From contig QCJI01000009.1 of NCBI GenBank assembly GCA_003216135.1, positions 1-39,565 of the forward strand: DNA of 39,565 bases. The letters run 5' to 3'. Positions 1 to 8,245 of this stretch are shown piece after piece; within the stretch, counting starts at the first letter, position 1, and each line of letters opens with the position of its first letter. Below the pieces are notes generated by a model that ran no database searches, was not told the origin of the DNA, and saw nothing but the letters and a program-made list of their open reading frames with translations. Both the position numbers and the translations under genes were made by a program. The stretch comes from Prochlorococcus sp. AG-409-A22 (GTDB lineage: Bacteria > Cyanobacteriota > Cyanobacteriia > PCC-6307 > Cyanobiaceae).

Positions 1-442
1 TTTTTCTATAACGATATTTCTCTCCACACTTTTTGCATGTTCCTATATATTTCAACTCTCTCCTTTCAACTGGAAAATTATGTCTAACAGAAATTTGAAA
101 ATTATTTTCTTTTTTATTTATTTGATTCATTTTATATAAGAAATTGGGACCATGCATCTCATTTTTTTTTAATATTCTATCTACCCAAGCATGAATCATT
201 TCATGGCATAAAGTGCTATATATTTCTCTATTAGATAACTTACTCAATATAGGCTTGGATAAAATAATTTCAGAATCAATCAAACCATTTATTTTTTTTC
301 TCTTATAAAAACCAGCAGTAGTTTTTAATCTATTATCGCTCCACCTAACTTTTACTAAAGGTTGTTGATTAACTGTTAATGAATTATCAAAAAATTGCTT
401 ATTGAACCTATGAAATAATGGTAAAAGAGGAATTACAGACAT
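1..442 (-). CDS. SprT-like zinc metalloprotease-family protein (partial, C-terminus beyond window)
   Basis: Reading the minus strand from ATG at 440-442 gives 147 open codons up to the window edge, so the 3' end of the gene is missing. A zinc-protease motif HEMIH lies at residues 80-84 and a further conserved His in HGP at 97, the pattern of SprT-like (zincin) proteins. A CxxC pair (C136, C139) starts the zinc-ribbon that typically follows in this family. SprT/Spartan relatives are linked to DNA-protein crosslink or stress processing in other organisms, but the bacterial members are poorly defined, so no specific substrate is claimed. It is divergent from the gene starting at 527, with 84 bases between them. 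The family call is firm; the function is not. Confidence 0.85.
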   Translation of the reverse strand, partial: MSVIPLLPLFHRFNKQFFDNSLTVNQQPLVKVRWSDNRLKTTAGFYKRKKINGLIDSEIILSKPILSKLSNREIYSTLCHEMIHAWVDRILKKNEMHGPNFLYKMNQINKKENNFQISVRHNFPVERRELKYIGTCKKCGEKYRYRK

Positions 443-526
443 TATGGATTAAATTTAGTATTATTTTGACAAAAAAAGTCATCAAAAACGATTTATTTTC
501 TTAAAGTAATAAAAACTATTTTCAAA

Positions 527-946
527 ATGGACGCAACACTAGTAAAAGATATTGGAATAAAGGCTTTGTTAGTTGGCGGAGGAGCATTAGTCTCTTTTTG
601 GATTTTTAATGCCGTCAAATTAGTTATCAGTGCTAGAGGAATCAATCCACTAGTAAGAAAATTTTTTGATCAAATCGCGGCTGGTAGAATTGATGCTGCT
701 TATGGGTTAACTACAAAGACTTATAAAACTCATGTAAAGCGCCAAGATTTTCTTAAATTCTTGGCTAGTTTAAACCTTAATAAATACAGTAATTTAAAAT
801 CAGGTAGACCAAGGGTGAAAGAAGATCAAATAATTATAACCTTAAATTTAAAATCAGAAGACAAACAAAATGAACTTCCTTTAGATTTTACTTTTGCAAA
901 AGCTGATAAAGATTGGAAAATAGACAGAATAGCCAGAGCAAACTAA
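527..946 (+). CDS. Conserved hypothetical protein with one N-terminal membrane segment
   Basis: 139 residues from ATG. Residues about 12-34 form a hydrophobic helix rich in Gly, Val and Leu, so the protein is probably membrane anchored with the rest outside or peripheral. The remaining domain (about 45-139) has alternating short helices and strands, ends in a strand pattern with DWKIDRI, and contains IAAGRIDAAYGLTT. This resembles small NTF2-like or DUF4864-type domains, but that is only a pattern impression. It is followed after 13 bases by the DNA ligase gene on the same strand and may be cotranscribed with it. I do not recognise a function. Confidence 0.8.
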   Translation: MDATLVKDIGIKALLVGGGALVSFWIFNAVKLVISARGINPLVRKFFDQIAAGRIDAAYGLTTKTYKTHVKRQDFLKFLASLNLNKYSNLKSGRPRVKEDQIIITLNLKSEDKQNELPLDFTFAKADKDWKIDRIARAN

Positions 947-959
947 TTTTTAATTTCTT

Positions 960-2288
960 GTGACGCCTAAACAATTTTCAAAAGAAGAGATAATAGAAAA
1001 ATTAGAGTTACATCCAAGTAGATTAGATAAAGAACAAATCATCTTAGAGGCAATGGAACAAGGTCTTGATGATTTTTTTGAAGGTATTCGTATGGCTTTA
1101 GACCCATTAGTAACTTTTGGGGTGAAAATGGTACCTGAAAAAAAAGATGAAAAAAATCAACATTATGAATGGAAAGATTTTAAAGAATTAGCAAATAAAC
1201 TTATCAAAAGAGATCTTACTGGACATGCTGCTCGCGATGCCATCCTTTTAGCAATGGCATCTTCGAGGAAAGAAGAATGGAATGGGTTTTATAGGCGTGT
1301 TTTAATTAAAGATCTTCGTTGTGGAGTTTCTGAAAAAACAGTTAATAAGGTAGCAAAGAAATTCCCTAAATATGCGATACCCATTTTTTCTTGCCCCTTA
1401 GCTCATGACAGTGCAAATCATGAAAAAAAAATGATAGGGAAAAAACAAATTGAGATCAAACTTGATGGGGTAAGGGTTTTAACAATTATTAGAAAAAATA
1501 AAGTAGAAATGTTTTCGCGGAATGGTAAGCAATTCCATAATTTTGGTCATATTATCGAAGAAATAGAAAAAGTTATAAAAGAAAATCCCACCCCTTACGA
1601 TTTAGTCCTAGATGGTGAAGTAATGAGTGCGAATTTTCAAGATTTAATGAAACAGGTACATAGAAAAGATGGCAAACAAACTAAAGATGCAGTTCTACAT
1701 TTATTTGACCTATGTCCTCTTACAAATTTCCAAAAAGGCAGATGGGAAACTAATCAAGCAGAAAGGAGTTTACTAGTAAAGGAATGGGTTGCAAAACATT
1801 CCATCTTGCTAAAACATGTACAAACTCTTGAGTGGGAAAATGTAAATCTAGATACTATTGAAGGACAAAACAGATTTGTAGAGCTTAATAAATCGGCAGT
1901 GGAAGGTGGATATGAAGGAGTTATGATTAAAGATCCACAAGCTATGTATGAATGCAAAAGAACACACAGCTGGTTAAAAGCAAAACCTTTCATAGAAGTT
2001 ACCTTAAAAGTTGTCTCGGTTGAGGAAGGTACAGGGCGCAATGAAGGGAGACTTGGAGCAATACTTGTGGAAGGAAAAGATGATGGATATAAATACAGCC
2101 TTAGTTGCGGGAGCGGATTTAGTGATATTCAACGTGATGAATATTGGTCAAAGCGTAATGATCTTATTGGTCAACTTGTGGAAATAAGAGCTGATGCCAA
2201 AACCAGATCTAAAGATGCTGAGACATTTAGTCTAAGGTTTCCTAGATTCAAATGCTTTAGAGGATTTAAAGCGGGTGAAAAGGTATAA
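960..2288 (+). CDS. ATP-dependent DNA ligase, phage (T4 gp30)-like architecture
   Basis: 442 residues. The start is GTG at 960: an in-frame stop lies at 951-953 and the next in-frame ATG would remove about 31 residues. It seals nicks with ATP through a ligase-AMP intermediate. All nucleotidyltransferase motifs are visible: motif I KLDGVR with the adenylated K167, SRNG (Ia), LDGE (III), LFD (IIIa), EGVMIK (IV), WLKAK (V), and a C-terminal OB-fold region ending RFPRF. The N-terminal 140 residues are an alpha-helical domain with LTGHAARDAI and the signature RVLIKDLRCGVSEK, closely parallel to the N-terminal domain of T4 DNA ligase as I recall it. Bacteria replicate with an NAD-dependent LigA, so this is an accessory ligase. 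Neither the helicase nor the nuclease often found beside bacterial ATP ligases is next to it. Confidence 0.93.
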   Translation: MTPKQFSKEEIIEKLELHPSRLDKEQIILEAMEQGLDDFFEGIRMALDPLVTFGVKMVPEKKDEKNQHYEWKDFKELANKLIKRDLTGHAARDAILLAMASSRKEEWNGFYRRVLIKDLRCGVSEKTVNKVAKKFPKYAIPIFSCPLAHDSANHEKKMIGKKQIEIKLDGVRVLTIIRKNKVEMFSRNGKQFHNFGHIIEEIEKVIKENPTPYDLVLDGEVMSANFQDLMKQVHRKDGKQTKDAVLHLFDLCPLTNFQKGRWETNQAERSLLVKEWVAKHSILLKHVQTLEWENVNLDTIEGQNRFVELNKSAVEGGYEGVMIKDPQAMYECKRTHSWLKAKPFIEVTLKVVSVEEGTGRNEGRLGAILVEGKDDGYKYSLSCGSGFSDIQRDEYWSKRNDLIGQLVEIRADAKTRSKDAETFSLRFPRFKCFRGFKAGEKV

Positions 2289-2406
2289 ATTTATAAAAGA
2301 ATATTGAACGAATAGTCAATAAACAATGTGGTTTTTAATTATTAAAACCTCAAACCTAGACTATAAAATATAAAAATAATGATTAAGAATTTCTAAAAAA
2401 CTAATT

Positions 2407-2556
2407 ATGAAGAAGGCAGTATTCAACTACATCAAAACACCTTGTGGACAAGCAAAATATATCGAATTAGAGTCTAACAAAACTTTACCAGGCAAATTGA
2501 GGCTGATATGGTTTGTCTTAATTGCATCTATAAGAGATTGGAATATTAAAGATTAA
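2407..2556 (+). CDS. Small conserved-looking protein of 49 residues
   Basis: ATG at 2407 opens a 49-codon frame ending TAA at 2554-2556. The protein begins MKKAVFNYIKTPCGQAKYIE, has a hydrophobic stretch LIWFVLIASI near residues 34-42, and ends DWNIKD. The lysine-rich start and balanced composition look like a real small protein rather than noise. Its last 11 bases overlap the 3' end of the convergent VTT-domain gene. There is no clear ribosome binding site, which is common in these genomes. I do not recognise a family; function unknown. Confidence 0.5.
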   Translation: MKKAVFNYIKTPCGQAKYIELESNKTLPGKLRLIWFVLIASIRDWNIKD

Positions 2557-3157
2557 ATTCTTCAGATTTGTCAAAATATTCTCTAGAATATTTAGCTGAG
2601 AAATATACCACTAAAAAAGTTGAAACAACACCGATGATAGTCATATATAAATTATTTGTTGCTTGGGCATACTTTAAATCCTGAAGACTTTTGGCCAAAC
2701 TACCTATTGAGCAATAAAGAAAAGTGCCAGGAATTATTCCGAACAGACCAAGGGCAAAATCTCTGAATTTAACATTATTCAAGCCATAAAAATAATTAAG
2801 AATACTGAAAGGAAATATCGGCGATAGTCTTGCCAAAAAAATTAATTTAAGTCCTCCTTTTTTAACTATTTGTTCCATAACACTTAAATTTGGATAACGG
2901 CTTAAAAAATTTTTTAGTTTTTTTGCAAAAAAACTTTTTGATATAAAAAAAGCAACTGAAGCTCCTATCGAAGCCGAAATAAAAACAATAATTGATCCTA
3001 AATATGAGCCATATAAAAAACCTGACAATAAAGATAGCCAAGAAGCTGGAAGTATTAATAAAACAATGAAAATATAAATGCAGACAAAAGCAAAGATACC
3101 AATTCCAGTATTAAAAAAAAATGACAAATTAAAAATATTTTCGAGAAATATATTCAT
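2546..3157 (-). CDS. VTT-domain (TVP38/TMEM64, DedA-like) membrane protein
   Basis: 203 residues from ATG at 3157; the frame could extend two codons to a TTG at 3163 that overlaps the valS stop. It has about five hydrophobic segments. The VTT (SNARE-associated) signature is visible: LPASWLSLLSGFLYG with small-residue spacing, GASVAFFISK, and LIFLARLSPIFPFSILNYFYG. Family members are inner-membrane or thylakoid proteins related to DedA and eukaryotic TMEM41/VMP1 lipid scramblases; bacterial DedA-type members act in membrane homeostasis and undecaprenyl-phosphate or phospholipid flipping. Which of these applies here cannot be read from sequence. It follows valS almost without a gap and is probably cotranscribed. 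Confidence 0.9.
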   Translation of the reverse strand: MNIFLENIFNLSFFFNTGIGIFAFVCIYIFIVLLILPASWLSLLSGFLYGSYLGSIIVFISASIGASVAFFISKSFFAKKLKNFLSRYPNLSVMEQIVKKGGLKLIFLARLSPIFPFSILNYFYGLNNVKFRDFALGLFGIIPGTFLYCSIGSLAKSLQDLKYAQATNNLYMTIIGVVSTFLVVYFSAKYSREYFDKSEEFNL

Positions 3158-3159
3158 AC

Positions 3160-5916
3160 TCAATTTAATAGTTCGAGTTTCTTATTAATTCTTCCCATTT
3201 GTGCAGTACCCTCTTTTAATTTCAATCTACATTCATCAACAATCTCTTTTGGAGCCTTATCAATAAAATTTTTATTAGATAATCTCTTATTTAAATTTTC
3301 TAATTCGGAATTAACTTTTTGTAAATCCTTGATTAACCTTTCTTTTAATGCATCTATATTTACATAATCCTGAAAAGGTAAATAAACCTCTAAATCCCGA
3401 TTTATCCCAGAAAAAGATTTTGCAAACTCTGTTTTATCAACAGCATTATTTTCATAAATTAATACTTCAGAAGATTTAGTTAAAGTTTGAATATCATCTA
3501 CTAAAATTCTTAAAAAATCAATTAAGTCGCGATTATCTGAAATCAAATAGACAGGAACTTTCTCTGATGGCTTAAGACCTAATTCAGCTCTCAAGTTTCT
3601 AATCAATCTAATAATTTCAAAAAGTTGCTGAAAGGATTTATCAAGCTTAATATCAACAAATTTATTTTCTTGGGTTGGCCATTTTTGAAGGGACAATAAT
3701 GTTTCTTCAGATTTTAGTTGTAGTACATGCCAAAGTTCTTCAGTAATATGAGGCATAAAAGGATGCATCATGACCAAAATATCATTAAGCACTTTCATTA
3801 AAACTTTTTCAGATATTTGTCTATTTTTAGTCTCTTTATTATTAAATCTTTGTTTTGCAAATTCTACATACCAATCACAAAAATCATTCCATGAAAATTC
3901 ATATAATAATTTTGCAGATTCACCTAATTTATATTCCTTCAACAAAGTGGCTACATTAATATTAACCTGATGCAATTTTGATAAAATCCACTTATCACAT
4001 AACTCTAAAGAATTTAAATCAATCTCATTAAACGAATAATTATCGTTAGAAGTTTTATTAATTAATACAAATTTAGTTGCATTCCATAATTTATTCGCAA
4101 AATTTCTTGAAGCTTCAACAGTTGAAGATGTATCTTTTTTTCTATCAAAATCAAGCCTGATATCCTGTCCAGCACCAGCAACTTCTCGAATTAAAGCAAA
4201 TCTTAAAGCATCAGAACCATATTTATCAATTAATAGTATTGGATCAATACCATTACCAGCACTTTTGCTCATTTTTTTATTATTTTCATCTCGAACTAGA
4301 CCATGAATATATACATCCTTAAAAGGAATATTATTCGTGAAAGTATTGCCCATCATTGTCATTCGCGCCACCCAGAAGAAAATAATATCAAAACCAGTAA
4401 CTAGAACACTATTTGGATACCATTTTTTAAAGTCCGGATCATTATTATTTGGCCAACCAAGTGTTGAGAAAGGCCATAAACCACTGGAAAACCAAGTATC
4501 CAATACATCTTTATCACGAACCAATTTAATGTTTAAACCAAATTTTTTATTAGCTTGAATTAACGCATCCTCTTCATTTCTTGCAACTACAAATGGAGTA
4601 TTTTGTTCTATTGAATCTTGCAATTCATCTAAAACGTACCATGCAGGTATTTGGTGACCCCACCATAATTGCCTACTGATACACCAATCATTAATATTCT
4701 CTAACCAATCCTTATAAACTTTTTCCCAGCGTTGAGGAATAAACTCTGGATTTTTATAATCAATTTCCTCAAGACATCCTTGAGAAATATCATCCATTTT
4801 TAAAAACCATTGTGTTGACAATAATGGTTCAATTGGAACTTTTCCTCTATCAGAATAAGGAACAGTATGTTTATAATCTTCAATCTTGGTTAAAAGACCT
4901 AAGTTTTCCAATTCTTTGATAATTTTCTTTCTAGCCTCATATCTATCTAAAGTTTGAAATTGACCTGCATTAATATTTAAAGTTCCATCTTTATTCATTA
5001 CATTAATCTGTTTTAAGTTATGCCTTTTTCCTATATCAAAATCATTTGGATCGTGAGCTGGAGTAACCTTGACACATCCTGTACCAAAGTCTTTATCAAC
5101 ATGTGAATCGGCAATAACAGGTATCTCTCTATCAACGAAAGGTACCTTTACTGTTGAGCCAATATATTTTTTATATCTATCGTCTTCCGGATTAACTGCC
5201 ACAGCAGTATCACCTAATAAAGTCTCTGGTCTAGTTGTAGCAACCTCTAAGTACTTATCTAACTTTTCACCACTTTTAGAAATTAATGGGTATTTAAAAT
5301 GCCATAAATGACCATCTACTTCTTGCATTTCAACTTCAAGATCACTTACAGCAGATTGGGATGCAGGACACCAGTTAACTAAATATTCGCCTCTATAAAT
5401 TAAATTCTTTTTATAAAGAATATTAAATGCCTCAACAACTGCCTCATTTAATTTTTGATCTAGAGTAAATCTTTCTCTGCTCCAGTCTACTGAATATCCT
5501 AGCCTTTTTAATTGAGATACTATTCTCCCACCGCTTTGCTCTTTCCATGTCCATGCTCTTTTAAGAAATTCATCTCTTCCAATATCCTCGCTTTTTTTAC
5601 CTTGACTTTTTAATTGTTTTTCAAGAATGGTTTGAACAGCTATAGAAGCATGATCTGTGCCTGGCAAACACAAAACATTCTTACCTAAAAGTCTCTGGAA
5701 ACGCACAACAACGTCTATCAAGGCGGTATTAAATGCATGTCCCATATGCAAAGATCCAGTTACATTTGGGGGCGGAATAACAATAGAAAAAGGCTCTCCA
5801 CCATCTTCAGGATTAGGGCTAAACGCTTTTAAACTTTCCCATTTGGCTTGCCACTTTTTTTCTACTTCGGAAGGTGAATAATTTTCTAAAGACAATTCAT
5901 CATTCAGCTCTGTCAT
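3160..5916 (-). CDS. valS: Valyl-tRNA synthetase
   Basis: 918 residues from ATG at 5916; the frame extends two codons to a TTG at 5922, but ATG is preferred. It charges tRNA-Val in the cytosol. Class I signatures are clear: HMGH around residues 55-58 in the Rossmann fold, and KMSKS near residue 548. Between them lies the CP1 editing domain, which hydrolyses Thr-tRNA-Val, containing TTRPETLLGDTAVAV. A helical anticodon-binding domain follows, then a C-terminal coiled-coil arm (about 850-900) rich in Lys, Leu and Glu. Length fits bacterial ValRS. Upstream on the same strand are the Fe-S carrier and tRNA-Val; downstream is the VTT gene. Confidence 0.98.
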   Translation of the reverse strand: MTELNDELSLENYSPSEVEKKWQAKWESLKAFSPNPEDGGEPFSIVIPPPNVTGSLHMGHAFNTALIDVVVRFQRLLGKNVLCLPGTDHASIAVQTILEKQLKSQGKKSEDIGRDEFLKRAWTWKEQSGGRIVSQLKRLGYSVDWSRERFTLDQKLNEAVVEAFNILYKKNLIYRGEYLVNWCPASQSAVSDLEVEMQEVDGHLWHFKYPLISKSGEKLDKYLEVATTRPETLLGDTAVAVNPEDDRYKKYIGSTVKVPFVDREIPVIADSHVDKDFGTGCVKVTPAHDPNDFDIGKRHNLKQINVMNKDGTLNINAGQFQTLDRYEARKKIIKELENLGLLTKIEDYKHTVPYSDRGKVPIEPLLSTQWFLKMDDISQGCLEEIDYKNPEFIPQRWEKVYKDWLENINDWCISRQLWWGHQIPAWYVLDELQDSIEQNTPFVVARNEEDALIQANKKFGLNIKLVRDKDVLDTWFSSGLWPFSTLGWPNNNDPDFKKWYPNSVLVTGFDIIFFWVARMTMMGNTFTNNIPFKDVYIHGLVRDENNKKMSKSAGNGIDPILLIDKYGSDALRFALIREVAGAGQDIRLDFDRKKDTSSTVEASRNFANKLWNATKFVLINKTSNDNYSFNEIDLNSLELCDKWILSKLHQVNINVATLLKEYKLGESAKLLYEFSWNDFCDWYVEFAKQRFNNKETKNRQISEKVLMKVLNDILVMMHPFMPHITEELWHVLQLKSEETLLSLQKWPTQENKFVDIKLDKSFQQLFEIIRLIRNLRAELGLKPSEKVPVYLISDNRDLIDFLRILVDDIQTLTKSSEVLIYENNAVDKTEFAKSFSGINRDLEVYLPFQDYVNIDALKERLIKDLQKVNSELENLNKRLSNKNFIDKAPKEIVDECRLKLKEGTAQMGRINKKLELLN

Positions 5917-6012
5917 GTGCAAATTTTATTTCAAAGAAGCTTTTGCTTATTTTATCTTGATAAAAGCCAATTAATGAAAATAATATTAGTTTGCAAAAAA
6001 AGCAAAATCACT

Positions 6013-6354
6013 CTACAAAAGTTTAAAGCCAGAACCGCATGAACAACGTTTTGCATTTTTTGGTGTTGAAATAAGAAATCCACCACCACTTAAATCGCCG
6101 TAATAATCTAATTTTAAATCTTTCAATAAATTAAACTTTTTTTCATCAGCGTATAAAGTTACTCCCTCCGTTCTTGAGATAGGGGATCCATTACATGTTC
6201 CAGGCCTTAATTTAATATGCATCCATCCTTCGGAACAATTGCTATCCTCAACCAAATCAATAGACATTTCTCCTGGAGAACCTCCAAATGAAGCTTGCCT
6301 AGAAAGTTCTGAAGCTGCGCTGTGACTGATTGAAAGATTGACGATCTCAGTCAT
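6013..6354 (-). CDS. IscA/HesB-like A-type Fe-S cluster carrier
   Basis: 113 residues from ATG at 6354. An upstream in-frame start would make 129 residues but would read into the tRNA gene, so the shorter form is chosen. A-type carriers hold and pass Fe-S clusters to apoproteins. The three cluster cysteines can be placed: C54 in RPGTCNG and the CxC pair C104/C106 in RCSCGSGF close to the C-terminus. FLISTP before the CxC fits the family. The region around residues 22-45 looks longer and more divergent than in E. coli IscA, so it is a variant member. It lies 18 bases downstream of tRNA-Val and 96 bases upstream of valS. Confidence 0.88.
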   Translation of the reverse strand: MTEIVNLSISHSAASELSRQASFGGSPGEMSIDLVEDSNCSEGWMHIKLRPGTCNGSPISRTEGVTLYADEKKFNLLKDLKLDYYGDLSGGGFLISTPKNAKRCSCGSGFKLL

Positions 6355-6372
6355 TAAAAAAATAATAATAAA

Positions 6373-6444
<72 letters not shown>

Positions 6445-6472
6445 GTATAATAAACCATTCTAATAGATGAAG

Positions 6473-6501
6473 TTGAAATTTTTATACTAAGTATTTAAAT
6501 A
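6473..6501 (+). promoter_or_regulatory. Candidate sigma-70 promoter for mazG
   Basis: TTGAAA at 6473-6478 and TAAATA at 6496-6501 are separated by 17 bases, giving a start near 6508, about 35 bases before the mazG ATG. The spacer holds an 11-base palindrome ATACTAAGTAT (6484-6494). In such AT-rich DNA chance matches are frequent, so this is a candidate only. Confidence 0.4.
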
Positions 6502-6542
6502 TTTCATGATTGAGGCAAAATTGAATTAATAAAATATATCCT

Positions 6543-7388
6543 ATGTCCTCAAACAATAAATATTACTTTCAGAATAATTCCAATTTAGAGACTTTAGAGA
6601 GTTTCAAAAATTTGATATCTAACGTTAAATCATTAAAAGATAAAACTTGGGGCTGCCCATGGCAGAAAATACAATCTCATATATCGTTAATCCCATTTTT
6701 ACATGAAGAAAGTAGTGAATTTACAGATGCGATATATGAAAAAAATGCGGATAACATTTGTGAAGAGTTAGGAGATCTCTTATTACAAATAATGCTTCAT
6801 GCTGAAATCGGTTACGAAGAAAAAGAATTTGAATTAAATGATGTAATAAAAAATCTAAATAAAAAAATTATTAATAGACATCCATATATTTTTAAGAAAA
6901 AAGAAAAAGTATCTTTAAAAAAATCAAAACAGCTTTGGGAAGATATTAAAAATTCAGAAAAAAAAGATCCTCATAAGGAATCATCAATTAGTAGAAATTT
7001 AAATTTAAAAATAAAAAATTTACCGCCATCAGTTGGTACTGATAGAATCACAAACGTTGTTAAAGAATATGGTTTTAAATGGGAAAGTACTAATCAGATT
7101 TTTGAAAAGTTAGAAGAAGAGATAAATGAATTAAAAGAGGCAATTAAAAGCAAAAAGGGATCAAATATTAAAGATGAATTTGGAGATGTTTACTTTACTC
7201 TGATAAATCTTTCAAATTTTTTAAAAATAAATCCTGATTCAGCTCTTCAAAAAACTAATAAAAAATTTTTAGACCGATTTTCAATCATTGAAGATCATGC
7301 AGGAGATAATATTAAAAAACAAACTCCTAAAGAATTTCAGCGGCTTTGGCAAGTCGCCAAGAAAAAACTTATGAAAAACAATTCTTAA
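6543..7388 (+). CDS. mazG: Nucleoside triphosphate pyrophosphohydrolase MazG
   Basis: 281 residues. MazG hydrolyses NTPs and dNTPs to monophosphates and pyrophosphate, cleaning the nucleotide pool and, in E. coli, influencing ppGpp-related signalling. Both tandem MazG folds are present. The N-terminal one has WGCPW (36-40), EESSE (55-59) and EELGD (74-78). The C-terminal one has an acidic EEEINE helix near 190 and DEFGD near 215. Both metal-binding acidic sets look intact. The length matches full-size bacterial MazG rather than the short single-domain forms carried by cyanophages. It leads a tight plus-strand run with speE 7 bases downstream. Confidence 0.96.
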   Translation: MSSNNKYYFQNNSNLETLESFKNLISNVKSLKDKTWGCPWQKIQSHISLIPFLHEESSEFTDAIYEKNADNICEELGDLLLQIMLHAEIGYEEKEFELNDVIKNLNKKIINRHPYIFKKKEKVSLKKSKQLWEDIKNSEKKDPHKESSISRNLNLKIKNLPPSVGTDRITNVVKEYGFKWESTNQIFEKLEEEINELKEAIKSKKGSNIKDEFGDVYFTLINLSNFLKINPDSALQKTNKKFLDRFSIIEDHAGDNIKKQTPKEFQRLWQVAKKKLMKNNS

Positions 7389-7395
7389 AAAGCAA

Positions 7396-8244
7396 ATGAA
7401 AGATATAACATGGATAGACGAATATCATAAAGGTTCAAGATTTGGCCTCAATGGGAAATTATTACTTAGAAAAACTTCAAAATATCAAGAAATTATTGTT
7501 ATAGAAAATGATTATTATGGTAAAGCTTTAATGCTAGATGGTTGTTGGATGACATCATTAAAAGACGAAAAATATTATCATGAATGTCTTGTTCATCCAG
7601 CCTTAACCAGCATTGACAAAAAATCTAATGTACTCATTATTGGTGGTGGTGATGGTGGTACTGCGAGAGAATGCGTTAAATACTCTAAAATAGCGAGAAT
7701 TGATTTAGTAGAAATTGATGAGGAAGTAATCAGAGTATCTAAAAAATTTTTAAAAGAAATTGGAGGTGAAGCTTGGAATGACAAAAGATTAAAGGTACAT
7801 ATTGATGATGGTGTTAAATGGGTAGAAAATACCAAAGATAATTTGTACGACGTCATATTTATAGATTGTTCAGATCCCTCAGAATTTTCAAATTTATTAT
7901 TTTCAGATTTTTTTTATAAAGAATGTAAAAGAATACTTAAACCAAAGGGGATATTAGCTACACAAAGTGAATCGCCTGAATCCTTCAAAAATATTCATAT
8001 AAGTATTTTGAAAACTCTAAAAAAGATATTTAGAGACTCTGAAACAATGTATTCCTTTGTGCCTATATATCCAAGCGGTATTTGGAGTTGGACATTCGCT
8101 TCTAAAGAAGAACTATATTTATCAAAGCCAAATTGCAGAGAAACAAAGGAAATAGAAAAAGGATGCGAAATTTGGAATTTAAATTTTCAAAATGCAGCAT
8201 TCAAAATGATGCCAAATAAAATTGTAAAAGAACTAAATTCTTAA
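7396..8244 (+). CDS. speE: Polyamine aminopropyltransferase (spermidine synthase)
   Basis: 282 residues. It transfers an aminopropyl group from decarboxylated S-adenosylmethionine to putrescine. The Rossmann GGGDGG is at 83-88, preceded by YHECLVHPAL and followed by LVEIDEEVI, all typical. The usual catalytic Asp region is present as FIDCSDPSEF, but the GPA/GPG element that normally follows DP is absent, and the Gln often found after the LDG of the substrate loop is replaced (LDGCWMTSLKDE). So the family is clear, but the exact amine accepted is less certain. speB starts one base after the stop codon, which supports a role in polyamine synthesis. Confidence 0.93.
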   Translation: MKDITWIDEYHKGSRFGLNGKLLLRKTSKYQEIIVIENDYYGKALMLDGCWMTSLKDEKYYHECLVHPALTSIDKKSNVLIIGGGDGGTARECVKYSKIARIDLVEIDEEVIRVSKKFLKEIGGEAWNDKRLKVHIDDGVKWVENTKDNLYDVIFIDCSDPSEFSNLLFSDFFYKECKRILKPKGILATQSESPESFKNIHISILKTLKKIFRDSETMYSFVPIYPSGIWSWTFASKEELYLSKPNCRETKEIEKGCEIWNLNFQNAAFKMMPNKIVKELNS

Positions 8245-8245
8245 A

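Noticed and set aside
2330..2349. GGTTTT/AAAACC hairpin after the DNA ligase gene, as a terminator
   Set aside because: Only a 6-bp, mostly A-T stem with an 8-base loop and no T run after it; expected by chance in this composition.
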